A stretch of DNA of 64,000 nucleotides, taken from NCBI GenBank assembly GCA_023231475.1, contig JALJEE010000232.1, forward strand, positions 1-64,000. Direction: 5' to 3'. Within the stretch, counting starts at the first letter, position 1, and every line of letters begins with the position of its first letter. Under the pieces are notes generated by a model. The model did no database searches, was not told the DNA's origin, and saw only the letters and a list, made by a program, of their open reading frames with translations. The position numbers and the translations under genes were made by a program. This stretch comes from Seison nebaliae (Eukaryota > Rotifera > Pararotatoria > Seisonacea > Seisonidae). This document shows positions 38,918-53,300 of this stretch, one piece after another.

Positions 38918-40942
38918 ATGAGATTGATGACTAGAAAGCCTAAGGATAATCTATGGACTGAATTTGAAGATTACCTAACGTTCGTTAAAAAAGTAAATTT
39001 TTAAATGAAAGCTTAAGAATAATTTAGCAGTTATTAGAGAGTTGTAATACAAATACAGAATCGGGACAGAATGATTGGAGAGAATTTAGTGAAATATTTA
39101 AGAATTTATTTCAATTTAATAGGAAAGTCATCTATCGAAAATTTACGATTGTATTATACTTCAAAAAATGAAAATAATTTATGTTGTTCGAGCGAAGAAG
39201 AATCGAAAAATTGTTCGATTGAGAATGAATTGGTTCAATTGGGAGAACTTCAATTAATTGTGGAGGAGAATGTGAAAATATTAACTGTGAAAGAATTGAA
39301 AGATTTATTTCAATGTTCTCTTCAATTTGAATTGAGAGATTTGAAGCGAGCGATTGAAGAGAAAGTCCATCCAATGAATGAAAATCATTTCCAACGACTT
39401 TATATTTGTTTCTGCATTTCATTGAATGTCGTTATGGTTTCAGAGAATAAAAAGAAAAATCATTTTTATCTCGAACATTTAGAGAATGTGATTCGAGAAT
39501 TATCGAAATATGAAAATAATCTAATTTCCCAATTTCGAAATAATACGGCAAATGTTGATATTTCGAAAAGATATTTATTCTTTGTGGGACAAAAGATGAC
39601 GTGGAAATTGATGAAATGTTTCCAAAAAAGAATCGATTGGACTTCGTGTCAATCGGAACAAATTGGATTTTCCGTTCATTTTCTTCGACATCTAATTCGG
39701 GAATTTGATTTGATGTATAATTTGAAAAAGAGTGGAGGAAATATTGTTATAGAAATCATCAATTTACTCGTCAAATTAGAACGACGTCAATTGAACAAAC
39801 CGATTTGTGGGAAATTCAAAATGAATTTCGATATAATTCTCATGATGTTATTCAAAGCAATTGCTGATATTTTGCTATATACTGATGATTCAACCATCAT
39901 CGCAATAACTTATCGAATTGTGGGAATAATCTTTGTTGATTTACTTCCATTGACACATATTATTTGGAATAAATATATGGAACGGAAACCATCAGGTGCT
40001 ATCAGTTTATTGATGGGTCTTGTGAAAATCAGTTTAGACGAGAAAATATTAGAGAAAATGGATGAGAAGATTTCGAATGATGTTCTTCAAAAAATTCTTC
40101 CGAAATTATTTCGACGATTTGGTTTAATGGATATTCTTATAAATTATGTGGAGAATAAAAAATTAGTGAGATTTATTGGTGAATCATTGGACATATTGAG
40201 CAAGAATGATTTGAGATTAATTGGTAATGATCGATTTAAATTATTTGTACAATTGAATAACGAAGAATTAAATTGGTTGGAGGAAGGAGAGAAAATTGTT
40301 GATGGAAGAAATCAATCGATTGATACATCGTTAAAAATGATGTATGATGAAATGAGATTTGAATATGATCATTCAATTTCCCAATATGAGAATAATCAAT
40401 TAATTCATTCATTTATAATACAATCATCAGAGAATGATGAAATGGAAAGAAAAGAAAATGATAAAGAAAATAATTCTTCGGATGACAACGATGAATTGTA
40501 TAAGACGCCTCCACGAGAAACAAAATATTTTCTTTGTAAACGAATTCTTCAAACTGAAACCAAATTGAGAACGACTCCTCTAAAAATCGATCCGTCACTT
40601 CATGGTTTCGAACCAACCGAAGTACTCTCAACATCTCTTCTTCATCATCCCAATAATACTGGTTCTATTTTGAAGAAAGTTCCTGGGAAATATGAAAGAG
40701 ATGAAGAAAAACCGAGAAATTCTCGAATTAAATTCAGTGATAAGCTTTTTTTTAAAATTTATGATCGAGATGAAAAAAATCTTTTAGGCAATCGAATATT
40801 GACAATGTTTAGCGAAACGGAACGTTCTGATAAACGGAAGACAACGGAAGAATTTGAAAATTGTTTAGGTACTCCGAAACGATCATGTCGTAGAAAATTT
40901 CCCATCGTCTCAATGGAAAAAGAGAATATTGTCGATCAATAA
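38918..40942 (+). CDS. Helical-repeat protein with C-terminal SILK and RVxF-like PP1 motifs
   Basis: Two exons: 38918-38983 and 39059-40942, joined in phase 0 by a 75-bp intron (GTTAAA...TACAG), giving about 649 residues. A GTAAAT donor 9 nt further on would also keep frame. Residues about 30-430 are Leu/Ile/Lys-rich helices resembling HEAT or similar repeats. The C-terminal third is acidic then basic and holds TPP-type kinase sites, GSILKK (about 557) and RIKFSD about 20 residues later. SILK plus RVxF in this order is the classical docking pair for protein phosphatase 1. An N-terminal helical array with a SILK/RVxF pair recalls Rif1, which brings PP1 to replication origins, but animal Rif1 is usually far longer and I cannot prove the relationship. 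Other PP1-targeting chromosomal proteins remain possible. Confidence 0.55.
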
Positions 40943-41232
40943 ATAACTTTCATTTCATTTTTGCGTTAATTCTTTCCATCTGTGTAAATTATTTAAATTT
41001 TCAAATATCATCATCTCAAATAAAATACTCAATTTTCGATGATCAAATTATGGAAATATGAAAATAAATTTTTATTGATTAATAAATAGAATGTGAAATG
41101 TTATTGGAAAAATTGTCGTAAAATGTGCAAAAGAAAATTAATTGAAAAGGAAAAAAGATTGATGAAGAATTTTGAAAATAAATAGAATACATAATTCTAA
41201 ATTCGATAATCTTTTTTGTATATTGGAGAAGT

Positions 41233-42233
41233 TTAATTTGATATAATGAAAGTGTTCAATTCGAGTACTCGTTTCGCCAAATACTCATTTCGTTGTAAGA
41301 GAAATATCGTTCTTTCGGATTGATCGAACGCCAATTGTTTCCAGTAACTAATTTTCTTTGTCAATTTTTCACATTCACTTTGATTTTCGTCTACGAGCAA
41401 TAATGATTGATCATCATCATAAATTTCACGTTCATTAATATGTATGTGTGGAGGAGCGTTCTCATCAGTATATGCATCTGGTCGGATGTTGGATTGATTC
41501 ATATCTAAAGTTCTTCCTGAAAATTTGAAATAAAATTTTTGAAATTTTTCACTTTAAATTTAAAAGTTTCAAAACTGAAATAAATGATCAAATTATAAAG
41601 AAGTAGAATATTCTCTAAAGTGACGATGAATTGTAGAACGACCAATTGACTAATTTGAACATTTTGATTTTTATGAATGTGAATAGAGAAACAAATTTTA
41701 TTATTGAGCCAATCGGGTGATTGATCATTCTTCCTTACTGTACATAAAGTTGATGTCAATTGAATAACTGCGCAAAGAATGGCTGAAACTATAAATAATA
41801 GAAAGAAAATATAAAGAAATAAAATAGAATAAACTTAAGGAGACAGTATGTAAAGGAAATCGACGGAAAATTCGAGTGTTTCGATAAAATTTCAAATATC
41901 CCAAAATTCGATGTCGTCGATGATGATAATAATAAATTCGATCAAACACAACTGTCATGAACCAATGAACGGTGTGAAGATAGAGGAGTAGAGTGTATGA
42001 ACTCACTTTACCACAAACTGAAGTGGTAGCGATTTGTGGTCGTGGCCATCGTTCACAGATATATGGTAAAAGAAATAAAGAAGATTGATAAAGAAACTAA
42101 AAAGAATTGAAAGAATTTTTTAAAAAAAGAAATATGGAACTATTATAATAATATGAAAAATAATCCAGAAAGGTGTTCTGATATGAGTGTGAGGTAAAGA
42201 ATTCATCGCTAATAATGCCTCAAATCCATCCAT
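41233..42233 (-). CDS. TMEM192: TMEM192, lysosomal transmembrane protein
   Basis: Four exons: 42233-42141, 42096-41835, 41788-41576, 41516-41233. The introns are 44, 46 and 59 bp with donors GTTCCA, GTTTAT and GTTTTG, and all phases agree, giving 283 residues (human 271). The protein shows an N-terminal membrane helix spanning exons 1 and 2 (PFWIIFHIIII then FLYQSSLFLL), a second helix, and YYHHRRHRILGYLKFYRNTR, which aligns with YHHSKIRNRGYNLIYRSTR of TMEM192. A further pair of hydrophobic segments follows. The C-terminal segment around FLLQRNEYLAKRVLEL corresponds to YLKRHNALLSKRLLAL. TMEM192 resides in late endosome/lysosome membranes and forms a disulfide-linked dimer. It lies 79 bp downstream of the CIAO1 stop on the same strand. 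Confidence 0.88.
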
Positions 42234-42312
42234 GTATCAAGAAAATCACGTTTCCTATGATGAAAATCTATTGAAATTTAAGAGAATTTAAATTAAAAAA
42301 AAAAAAAAATAT

Positions 42313-43396
42313 TTAAATTTTCCAAATCCTCAATTGATTCATATCGCCACAACTCATAAGAAATTTACAATTTTCTTCTTTTATCACTCTCAAAAATTTA
42401 CAACAATTCACTTCAGCAAATTCATGTGCTTTCATCTTTAATATTTGTCGTTCGATTTCATCTTTCTCCTTATCAATTCTCAACAATTCCCACCAACCGT
42501 TACTGCTACAAATGGCGATATTCAATCCCAACACATCGATATGATACAAAACAGATTTTGATGGAAATTCCATCGTTTTCAAATAAATCCATTGATTATT
42601 GTTCGTTTGTTTCTTCCAAATAATCAAAGTGGAATCAGCTGAAACTGAATATATATCCTCCTCAACAAATTGACAAGACCAGACAGTTGATTGATGAGCA
42701 GTCAACGTTTGATGGAATATCCAATCGTCTTCGATATCGTTTTCCGTATCAATATCCACATATCGATAAATATTAATTGTATTGTCATAACTTGCACTAA
42801 GCAACAACAATTTAGATGGATGCCACGACACGAATTTAACATCTTGTGAATGAATATGTTGAACTGAATGAAAATTTAATGGAAATATTTAAAATATTTA
42901 AAAGAGAAAAATAACTAGAGACACATTCGAAGGGAAGATCGACATGTTCATTTTGATCTTCCCAAATCCATACACTTTTATCTCGTGCACATGTCGCAAC
43001 AAAACGATCGTCAAAACTCCATGAACAACATTTAACTTCCGTCGAATGACCATCCAATATGGCATATAATTTGAGGAAATAAATCATCTTCTCATCGTCA
43101 TCATCATCATCATATTCCTTACATAATTCATATACATAAATGTTGGGATAGAATCCACTGACACATATTTTATCTCCTTTATGATTCCAGGAAATACGAC
43201 GTGTCGTCTTCAATTGTCGAACGTCATCGATAGGTGGACGAAATTGAAAATTGATTTTCTTAAATTCTTCTTTTTCATATTTCCAGAGAGATAGATGTAA
43301 TTCCTTCCCACAAACCCCAATCAATTTCTCTTTCTCATTCTCATCACAATCCCACAAAATTGAAGAATCGTTCTCTAATGAACTGACTAAACTCAT
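42313..43396 (-). CDS. CIAO1: CIAO1, cytosolic iron-sulfur assembly WD40 protein
   Basis: Two exons, 43396-42916 and 42863-42313, joined by a 52-bp intron (GTTATT...TTCAG) in phase 1. The product is 343 residues (human 339). Seven WD40 blades are expected. Clear ones include LDGHSTEVKCCSWSFDDRFV followed by ATCARDKSVWIWE, matching GHENEVKSVAWAPSG and ATCSRDKSVWVWE of CIAO1. The block SQDVKFVSWHPSKLLLLSAS, made by the splice, matches TQDVKHVVWHPSQELLASAS. CIAO1 is part of the CIA targeting complex (with MMS19 and CIAO2B) that inserts Fe-S clusters into cytosolic and nuclear proteins. An Asp run (DDDDDDE) sits in one inter-blade loop. The end of the gene is followed by an A-rich run on the plus strand (42296-42310). 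Confidence 0.92.
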
Positions 43397-46300
43397 CGAA
43401 GAAGATTTTGAAAAAATTAATTGTTATTTTAAGTAAATAAACAAAACTTTCAAATAAAATAACAAATGAGAAAAGCTTTTTTTTTTTAATTCAAAATTTT
43501 CTTCGTTTCAATTTTATTATTCTCCCATTTTCTATTTGGAAATAAACCGCAAGTTTCATACTATTATCTACCTTGCTAAACCACCATGAGGTTTATTACT
43601 TATATCGCCAATTAAGAACAACACATCATGTGCAATACATCTTATTTTTTATGAATATTTGATATTTTTTCATATCATTTGATACAATTTTTACACTTGA
43701 AACAAGATCGACAAACAATTTTCACATTTTATACATCACGCTTATCTAATTAAAATTCAAATTGAATAATTCAAATTGTGCTCAAGAGAATTCATATGAA
43801 GATAAGGAGATTTATATCTTATCTTATTGGGATTATATCTTTTGAGGTATATTGACATTTAAGTATTAGTTATGAGGTATTAGTTGCTCATCGTAATCAT
43901 AAGCGTCGTAGTCCGTCAATATTGACGTTTATTAATAAGAAGTTATCCTAAAGAACTTTATCAATTTCTTCCATGAGAAGAATAAGTTTCTTCTTGGAGC
44001 GTGTGTTGTATGTGTTGGGATTGGGGAGGGGGAGGTTGAGTTGTTGTGTGTTAACAATGTTGGTTAATGTCTATTTCCTCTTCGACCTTATTTGCCAATG
44101 ATAAAATGTTGAGTCATGAGACCAATGTCAATCCGAGTAGGGAGAATGTCTAGGGAAGTTGGGAGTTTTTGTTCGTTGATTGGAGATGATTTGAATCATC
44201 ATCAATTTTTCTCCTTTCGTTCGCATAAAGTTGCCGTAGGTAAATCAAAGTTTTCTTCGTGGAGAATGGAATGAAATTTTCTGGGAAAATAGTCTATATA
44301 TTTACATATTTATGTACGTACATAGCTATCCTCCCATCGATTCCATCATTCTGTTTCTTCATTTTCATAATTGGAAAGATTCCATGGGAAGAAATATAGA
44401 GGGATCGTTTCGGCTAGTTGTAACTACGATGAGATGATGAGGTAGTAGTCCGTTAGAAGTTTGAGGAGAAGCAATACGGATTCTCGTATATCGAAGCAAT
44501 ACATAATTGATTACAAAGTACATCGCTCGCTGGTGCTATGACAACGGAGATTTATTCTTCTATTCTTTTTTTCTCTTCTTCTATTTTGACTATTCCTTTA
44601 TTATTTCCATTACTCGATTTCTTCTATTTTCTTTTCTTTTCGATGAGCACATCAATGACAACCATTGAACGAGTGAATTCAGTTGGAATTCGTTTTAAAA
44701 TCGTTCCTTCTTTCCTTATATTAATCGAAGACAAATGAAACAAATTCTATTTCTCCATCATGAGAATCGTTTTTTTTAGGTTTTCCCAAAATATGCATCA
44801 TGTGTATCATGTTCTATTCAACTATCGAATCATTAAGTAGAGTTATTAGTAATTTCCTCTCATTATTTCCCTTCATTTCCTGAAGTGACATTATACAGTG
44901 TTACATTGCTCCTCTTGTCCAACTTCGTACTGAATAGAAAGGCACAGTAGCAGATATATGATTTAGCTGTTCATGAAATGAACTTGATATGATATGAGAG
45001 ACTGAGAACTACAAGTGAAAAAGGAAGAATTATCGAACTAGATTGACGAATTGAATTCTCCATACTCGTTCTTGCACTTCAATGTTGCCGAGACATATCA
45101 ATATTCGAAAAAAATTGTCGCTAAGAAGATGAAAACTGAAATTATCCCTTCATACCAACATCTTATTTGTCGTCGATAATTACTGTTCATCTCAGTCATC
45201 TCCTCCTTCTACTTCAACTTTCTCATTCGTCTTCACATCATTCTCTTCTTTTTTCTTCTTCGCATTAGATGTTATTCTTCTTCGTTTCTTCCTATACGAC
45301 TATATGTTCGCCCCAAGTTCTTTTACACATCGCGAAACATCGAGAGATGAAGGAGTACTTGTAAGAATAATTTCTTCTTCTTTTTTTCATCAACTACTTT
45401 TCTTTCTCCTTCAAATTGCTTTAACATCACTTCATCAGTTTCAAAAGTTTTATGTATTCCTTCAACAAGGATATGAATATATTGTGTAATCGAAAATTTA
45501 TATCTTATGCTAATGGTCCAATATTATTCATTTATTCCTTCCGAAAATCCTATTCTTTTCAACTTGCTTTAGGAGACTTTTTCAAGAACTTCCAAACATT
45601 ACTTCGGGAGATAATCTCCATTTTTATCTCTCTATCAATCAAACGAATTTTCTTTCTCTCAAAAATTTCTTTCAAATTGATAACTAACAAACTGTAAATT
45701 CTTTCTTCGATTCATTTAGTTAAGTAGTAGAATTGTTGTTAGAAGAAATTTTCCTTCGATCTTCCACCACGTCCAATTCTAAGTTTAGGTTCAAGCGATA
45801 TTTCACGTAAAGAATTGAATGAGCAAAAGAACTTATCGTTTACCATCTTCAACATTGTCTAAATGAAGAGATGTATGTGAGAAATATGTATATCTCTCTG
45901 TGTGAACATGGTTGCCATAACAACGATGACGACACTTTTATGATATTTAAATGTACGCTTCCCTTTTTCATTTTCATGCTTCCATTGATCATTCATCATT
46001 CCCATAAATAAGTTTTCCATTCTATTCTCCAACTGTCTGTTCTGATGGTGATTCGCCGTTACCTCTTTCCTCATTTTTCCGTTTAATTTCTTTCGAACGA
46101 TCCGGGACAAAATATGTCGATTCGATGTTCATCTGTGTTCTATGTATGAAGACAACCTAGTTTATAATGTTTTCCTTTTTTTTTCATTCTCATCAAATAA
46201 CTGGAGAGCATTCTATTCACGATATGTTCTTTGTCTCGTCTGCACAACCAAATAGAGAAATGGACAAAATTATCGGATAAATCATCATCATTCCTACTTT

Positions 46301-47312
46301 CCCCCCCTCAATTGCAGAGAAGAGCATGAGACTCAACTTTATCCAATAACTTCTCCTTTTCTATCAAATGATGCGAACTGAAGCAATACGGCACCTTATC
46401 GATCTTTGTCATCATCGTAATTCATTCGTTCACTTATTCACCATTAACCAAATATTTTGAATGTAAAGAGAAAACTTTTCTATTCAATCTTCCTTTATCC
46501 ATCACCTTATCATTCATTCCATTTTCTGCATAATTCTATCAATTTACGACCATCATTCCATAATTCCTCCATAAAAATAGTTCTACATTCTCATTATCAT
46601 CATCCTCATCATCATCGTTATACGATACACAATAATTTCACCTCTTTAATAAGTTTCCCAAAGACAATGTTGGAGAAATGTATCAAAACAATTCGTCTAA
46701 CGAGCGAATAAATTGATAAAGGAATTTTTACGAATAGAAATTCGTGATAAAAATTCCGAATGGAATTGATGGCGGGAATGAACGAATGAGAATCTTATCT
46801 GTCTTTGACTATCAATTCTATTCTCCGACTATCTATTTGTACCCCGTCTATCATATCATTGGTCGATGAAAGAATTCTTTCATTTTCATTCTCGTTAGCG
46901 ACTTCGATATTATGCCTTCAATAAATGATTGGTGTCTATTCTCTCGTCCGATCATCATTCAGATTTAATCAAAACATTCGTGCAAGATAATTCCGACATG
47001 CCATCTTTTTCCATCGGTTTCCTGTTCTTTCCCTTCAAATTCATTCGAAGAACAAAGTAAAAATGCCAATTATTATTCTTTTTTGGGTGTTTTTAAGAAG
47101 TTTAAGAAATTTGTATTTCCATATTATTTTCTCACCACGAATAAATGATGTTCCTGAAGAGAAGTCGAAGAATTTTCTTTGAAAGAATTTAACAGATTTT
47201 CATTCGACTCAACAACAATTCAAATTATTCTTATTATTTCCTTATTGAAATTAGATTCATTTTTTACAAATCTATTCAGTCAACTATCGAAGAACAATAG
47301 AGAAAAGAAACT
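43397..47312. other. 3.9-kb spacer between divergent CIAO1 and MECOM-like genes
   Basis: AT-rich DNA with short chance open frames only (for example 44538, 45304, 45859 minus, 46457). It should contain the CIAO1 promoter on the left and the regulatory region and first untranslated sequence of the MECOM-like gene on the right. No repeat family or RNA gene recognised. Confidence 0.5.
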
Positions 47313-50300
47313 ATGCGTGTAAAAGGTTATGCTAGAAAGATTGATACGAATTCTTCAACATCTGGACGCTCGATAAAATGTGTGACGCCTCCACAAACAG
47401 TCAACTACTTGAATAATGCAGAAACGAAGGAAACGAATTGGGAAGATGGTTTCACAAATCAATCGATTATCGAAGACGATCATAATGGAATGGAACAAAT
47501 TTATAACGATACTGCTTCGATCGACTACACGTCAGATGAGAACAACAATGATATTTGTGTGGCAGAAGAAGAAAATCGTTGGTATATTTATTTTTGTGAT
47601 GTCGATCGGCAATTTAACATCGTATGAATATTCTACTAAAAGTTTTTTTAATCGAAAAGTAAGATGTATATTTATGGGAGACATAAATAATATTTATTCT
47701 TCTCCAATTTCGTTTTCGTTAGCACTTCAAATGATAAGAAAGTATGATTCCATTTCATTTCGGAATATGTGCACGAACTTCCATCGTCATTAAGTGAAAC
47801 TTTCCTTCTTAATCAACAATCAAGTAGCACTATTAGGTAGGGAAGGTAGCGGAACTTCAAATAGGAGTATGAAGTTGAGTACATCTAAAATCATCAACAA
47901 AATCATCAACAGGTTTGTTATTATTGTTAAGGTTCTTATTCCTACTAGTCACCAGGTAATAACAGAAAGAGAGAGAGAGAGTGAGAGAGAGAGAGAGAGT
48001 TAGACAACTCATATCGATGGTGAGATCCATTAAAAGTGGAATTATTATACTTGACTTCGTTCATTATACCGATGGACGTTTGATGAGTCGTTCGGATTAG
48101 TATTAGGCACACTCATCTTTATTATTGTTTCGAGTTTTTCTTATCCGGTCTTTATGCATCCTTTCCCCTCTTCCCCAAAATACTTTCAAACGATTCACTT
48201 AAGCCGAAAGTAGTATCATTCTCCTTTCAAACGGAAATTGAAGGAAACGAATGATTCTTTAGAAAACGATTTCCATTCGGATTGAATAGTAGTTTCATTC
48301 GAAAATACATTAGAAGTCAAGAGATATTATGAATTTCGTCAAACTTCCTCTCATTACACCTAACTAATCCTATTCATAAAGCGGAAGAGAATTAGAGAAA
48401 GGAAAATGATGTGGATAATTATTAAGTTTTATCGATTTGCCTTTTCCATTTATCTGGTTGTCCGAAAGTGAATAAACGAATTATTAATATATTCTATTTC
48501 ACACATCTTTTCTCTTCTAATCAATCGAGACAATAATATCCATGAAATTAATTCAGTTTTATTATATTCACTGATGTTCTTTTTCCTCCCTCTTTCTGCC
48601 TCCCAACTTGTTGTCCACGTGATCGAACTAGGTGACTGCACAGTCATTTAGTGACAATAATTTATATTTCCGGATTAAGAACGTGTTAAATATTTGTAGA
48701 GAATACACAAGTTGTCGAGAAGAGAAAGAAGAACGGGATAGAATGAATGTGAATGTCTTCTTATTTATATAACCGACAAATAATTTATTCCATCTTCTTC
48801 TTCCAATGGATTCAATATGGCGAAGTGTTCTTTCGGCATATTTTTCCGATTTCATTCTTACTTTCTTCTCACTAATTCCTCTTCCTTCATCAATCCTCTC
48901 ATCTCCATGGTAACAATGACAACATGAATATTCTTTTCTGATATTCAATTTTCTTCTTGTCTACAAAGTATTCTCTTACAGATACCGATAACATGCTCAC
49001 AGCAATATTGTTGGTAAAGTTGTCGTTATCGCTTCTATTCGATCCAAATTACTCTCTCACTCATTTCCTCTCCATATTCATTCAGTATCGTTCGACAACA
49101 ATTCAAAATGGAATCTTACGTACTTAGGATGCATTCGCTTCACGCTCCCAAAAACTTTCTGTTCATTCTGTTCAATTTATCATCGTTCCTCTCCAAATTG
49201 GCCTTAATTATTTTTCGAATAGAACTTCTCATTCTATTGAGTTTGTTCAAATTCTCCATCGAAACACTACTCAACTCACATATGAAGTGGAATGGAGGTA
49301 ATTTTGTTATTGCAACTCCTCATCCTCCAGTTGTTATTCGATTTAATATTCATATAGTGTCCTTTCTTTCCCAGATTGTACTGATAAGGGATTTAATGGA
49401 ATAACGGATGAAGGAGTTGATAGGCAGACGATTTAATCGTCAAACTTTTTAATCGATAAATGGTCATCAGCCACTTCGTGTTTAGTGAGAATGAAGTACG
49501 TAGAGGAAGAGAAACCTTAAAATCGAGTCACCTTAAACAATTATATACTCAACGAGTACCTTCTCTTCTATCCCATTGTTGTGCGAGAATGGAAGAATAA
49601 CAAATTCTTATTCCATTCCCATCCACTCTATAACAGAACAAATGGCCGATGGCCTTATCATCGTTTTTGAGGGGAAATATTCCATGCATGTTAATATGAC
49701 GAAGTATGTCTCCTCATGATCATCGCTTATTTCCAATCTTCCAATTATTCGCCTCAGTATATTCATTCTTTTAATGAATCAAATTTTAACTCAAGAATGT
49801 CTTCCTGCCGAGCATCAATAATACGATTGAAGACGAAGACATTTCTTTTGTTCTTCAAGTCAAATTTGCAATCCTTCTTTCCCTTCACATTCTATCATTT
49901 ACCTCAATTCGTCAATTCTTCATTCTTGCCATCATTCTTCTTCTTCTTCTTCTTTTTCTTTTTCTTCTTGTCGTCTGATAAGGAGACAATTAATGTACGA
50001 TTGAGAGGACCATTCTCACCAATTATCTTTTGTCTTTTCTCAAACCTTCATATTCCTCTTTCGGACTTTTCTTCATTTTAAACTTTTCCATTTAACTTTA
50101 ATTTTATTCCATATTATCATTCAATAATAACGAAATTGGAAAAATTTTGAAAAAAATGGTAGAAATTATAATCGATTTTAGATGATCAATTACCATAATA
50201 GATCCAGAGTAAACTTTCATTTTGAAATAATTCCTAAGGATTATTTGAAAGATTGACGAAAAAACAAGTGGAAAACGTCGTTTGGGAAGTGTCGTTTTTC

Positions 50301-53300
50301 TTAAAAAGTCCACGAATTCCGAACAGGCCAGATAACTTTAACGACTTGAAATAACTCGAATGATAACAAAATTCTTTCGTCTATCATTCATCTCGAATAA
50401 TTATTCACTCGATTGTTTTCCACATATATTTCCAATCATTATTTCTTCCATACCACCATCATCATCATCGTCTTCATGAACCATTATCATTCAGATAACA
50501 GCTTGATAAGACATTCTAACAAATAGGAAGAGGTGTTTCATCGACCAATTTGTCGAAATACTTCAAATTGTCCAATTATTGAAAGATAACAAGATAGTTG
50601 GAGAGTTCGACGAATAATTAACGGATTGGAAATATCATCATTTGATAAATCCATGAATTGATGAGAGAGAAGAATCATCTCGCATTTAGGAAGAAGACGA
50701 GTTACTTTCGAAATGAGAGACGCGATTAGAGAATGATGTACATCTTCTGCTCATCACTCCCTAAATGAAGCTTAACCCGATGTCAGTATCGAATAACAGA
50801 GAATGATATCATTCTCCTCATTCTCAGCCAATCGAGCAACTCTGATTCAATTACCTCATAAAAATACATTAAGTGAGAGATATAGATGAGAATATCTTCA
50901 TTCTTCCAACGTTTACACCTGTTTCCATTCTTCTCCTGGAAATTATGCCTCCAACTATTGATACTCCTTCCAATATTCTCAAGTATTCGTCAACTAAACA
51001 CTTCTAGCAGCGAAATATCAGTCCAGTCAAACTGTCGACTGAAAATAACTCGAAAATTAAATTCCACTACTCTCGACAACAGTTTGAGTAAGATTAGGAA
51101 ATAATATTTGTTAAAATTTCGATTGAGCTCCTACACACACACACACACACACACCAATCTATTTCTTTCCCAAATTTTATAATGTAACTGGAACAAAATT
51201 ATAAAGTAAATTACTTTAAGAAAAAAATTATGATGATGATGACGAAGAAGAAGAAGAAGAAGAGGAATCTCATTCATGAGAAAGTAAATAGATTGATAAT
51301 GGAAAGAAACAGAACGGAATTGTTAATACAAAGAATAATTCGAATTTCTCTCCAAACCGTCGAATATTGGTCGTGAGAAGAGTGAATGTTTTTATCTTTT
51401 ATTGTTCCGTTCGACGACTGAATGTGAATAATAGATACCAATAATGGAAAATAATCAGTTGGAACGAGAATATTGAAACGTATTTCGGTGATGTTTCATG
51501 ATGAATCATTTGAAATATGAGTTGTTAACATGTCGATAACTATTCGATTGATAACCGAATTGTACATGTTCCCGAAGAATATTCATCTATCTGATCGTTA
51601 GAAAACAAACAAATCGATCGATTCTCTTTCAATTCCTTTTTTGATGAGAATGAAAAATTGATTGCCAGTTGTCCGTTGACGAATTTATTTATGGTATAAT
51701 TCTATCAAATGTGAGAGTTGACTAAACAATTTTCGGATGATGTTAATCGAAAGTATTTACGAGAGAAATATCATCATTTTCAGTTTTAACTCCTGATCTT
51801 ATTCAATCGAGTAATATGTCATTCCTTTCATCTGAACGATAAGAGAGAGAGAGAGAGTTAATCTCATCGAATCCAACACTTTTCTTTTATCATGTTTCTA
51901 TTTGCTTGAATGTTTTATGATTGAAAATTGGTTGTATAAAAACACCAATCTTCACATGCCATTGTTGTCATCGAACTCTATTAATGGCACCATTAACTTC
52001 TTCGGAATATTCGATTATCGTATCCAATTTCTTTTAATATCTCTTCTATTCTCCTCGAAAACATATTTGGAGTCACCTTCATCCAAAAATTCTGACGTTT
52101 TTACATTCTTCATTCTTTTTTTATCAGATAACGACATTCACGACAATTCGGAAGAGTCAGACATCTTAAAAATCGACGAGGTATTCGTCCCGTCACTAAC
52201 AATCGACGACGAAGACATTTCGAATGAGATTTTTATTACAAAACGTTCAATTGCAACTGGAACAAGAATCGGTCCGTTCCCTAACGATTTGGGAGGAGTG
52301 AATACGAACGATATCTCAACAGATCGTCAATCAATTATTGGATATTATGTTAATATAAATACTTTCCTTTGTGAGATGAGAGAATTGTTTTTGAGAGAAA
52401 TATTTCGAATGATTTCTATACAAATTCGAATATTGATGAAATAATTAATTGAATAGAATTTTCTCCTTCCCATTCCAATTATTGTTCTATCAAATTTCTT
52501 TGTTAGAGAGTGATAATTTTCGTTTCATCATTTACCGATTTGACACATGGCTACATGAGAATTCTAATTTTGCTCCTGATACAACATGCAATCACTGTTG
52601 ATTTTTTCTATAATTTTCATTTGTTCATCAATTCTCTCCACTGTCTTCACTTCACGAGAACAACTTTCCCAATTTGCAATGCCTGTTGTGTCAAAGGAAA
52701 TGTGTCAATAGAGAAAAAAAGAAGAACTGACAACGATTCTTTTCTGATTCACACTATAATCGTTATTATTCTTTACCGCTACCATCATCGTTGTCGATGA
52801 ATATGATGGCGACCGATGTTCATCATGACAATCGTTTGACAATTCATTTCGAAGAGACCTATTGATTTATTTGAAGTTGAATAGGCAATGGTATTATTTT
52901 CAGTGGGGAGGACAGTCTAGTTGAAGTCAATTGAATTTTCCTCGTCGTTCAATTTTCATTATTAATACTTTAAATTTTTGGTAGTCCTCTATAGAAGATT
53001 ATCAGTGAAGAGATTCATTATTGATTTTGTCATTTCCATATTTGTATTCGGCCTTCTTGTAAGTTTTCACTCATTTTCCACATCCGGCTCCAAATCGAAT
53101 TAGACAAGTAAATCGTTCTTAGAAGAATCTCAATCGATGCAACTGGAACTCCTGTTAATTGAGTGTTGGATATAGTCAGTTGTGTAAACTTCCGTTTAAG
53201 ACCCCTCCCCTCATGCCTCTATTGTACTCGTTTCTTTTGTTTTCTTTTTTGCTCGAAACTTCTCTTAATGCTCTTGAAGGGAAGAAGTTTTATGCGGAAA

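Larger units (their letters stand above)
47578..52127 (+). other. Large first intron of MECOM-like gene
   Basis: 4.55-kb intron starting GTTGGT and ending TTTTTTTATCAG. It contains a (GA)n tract (about 47967-47999), a TTC-rich pyrimidine run (about 49937-49975), an (AC)n run (51132-51154) and a GAA run near 51240. Short frames on both strands have no recognisable product. Enhancers are likely but cannot be identified by eye. Confidence 0.6.

Noticed and set aside
41233-41502. Geminin-like coiled coil (SYWKQLA motif) as a separate 89-residue gene
   Set aside because: Joining upstream exons in phase gives a full TMEM192, whose own C-terminal helix explains the coiled coil. YWKxLA is coincidental.
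49716-50081. 121-codon plus-strand frame in MECOM intron 1
   Set aside because: Dominated by a TTC-derived poly-Phe run; chance frame in a pyrimidine-rich intron.
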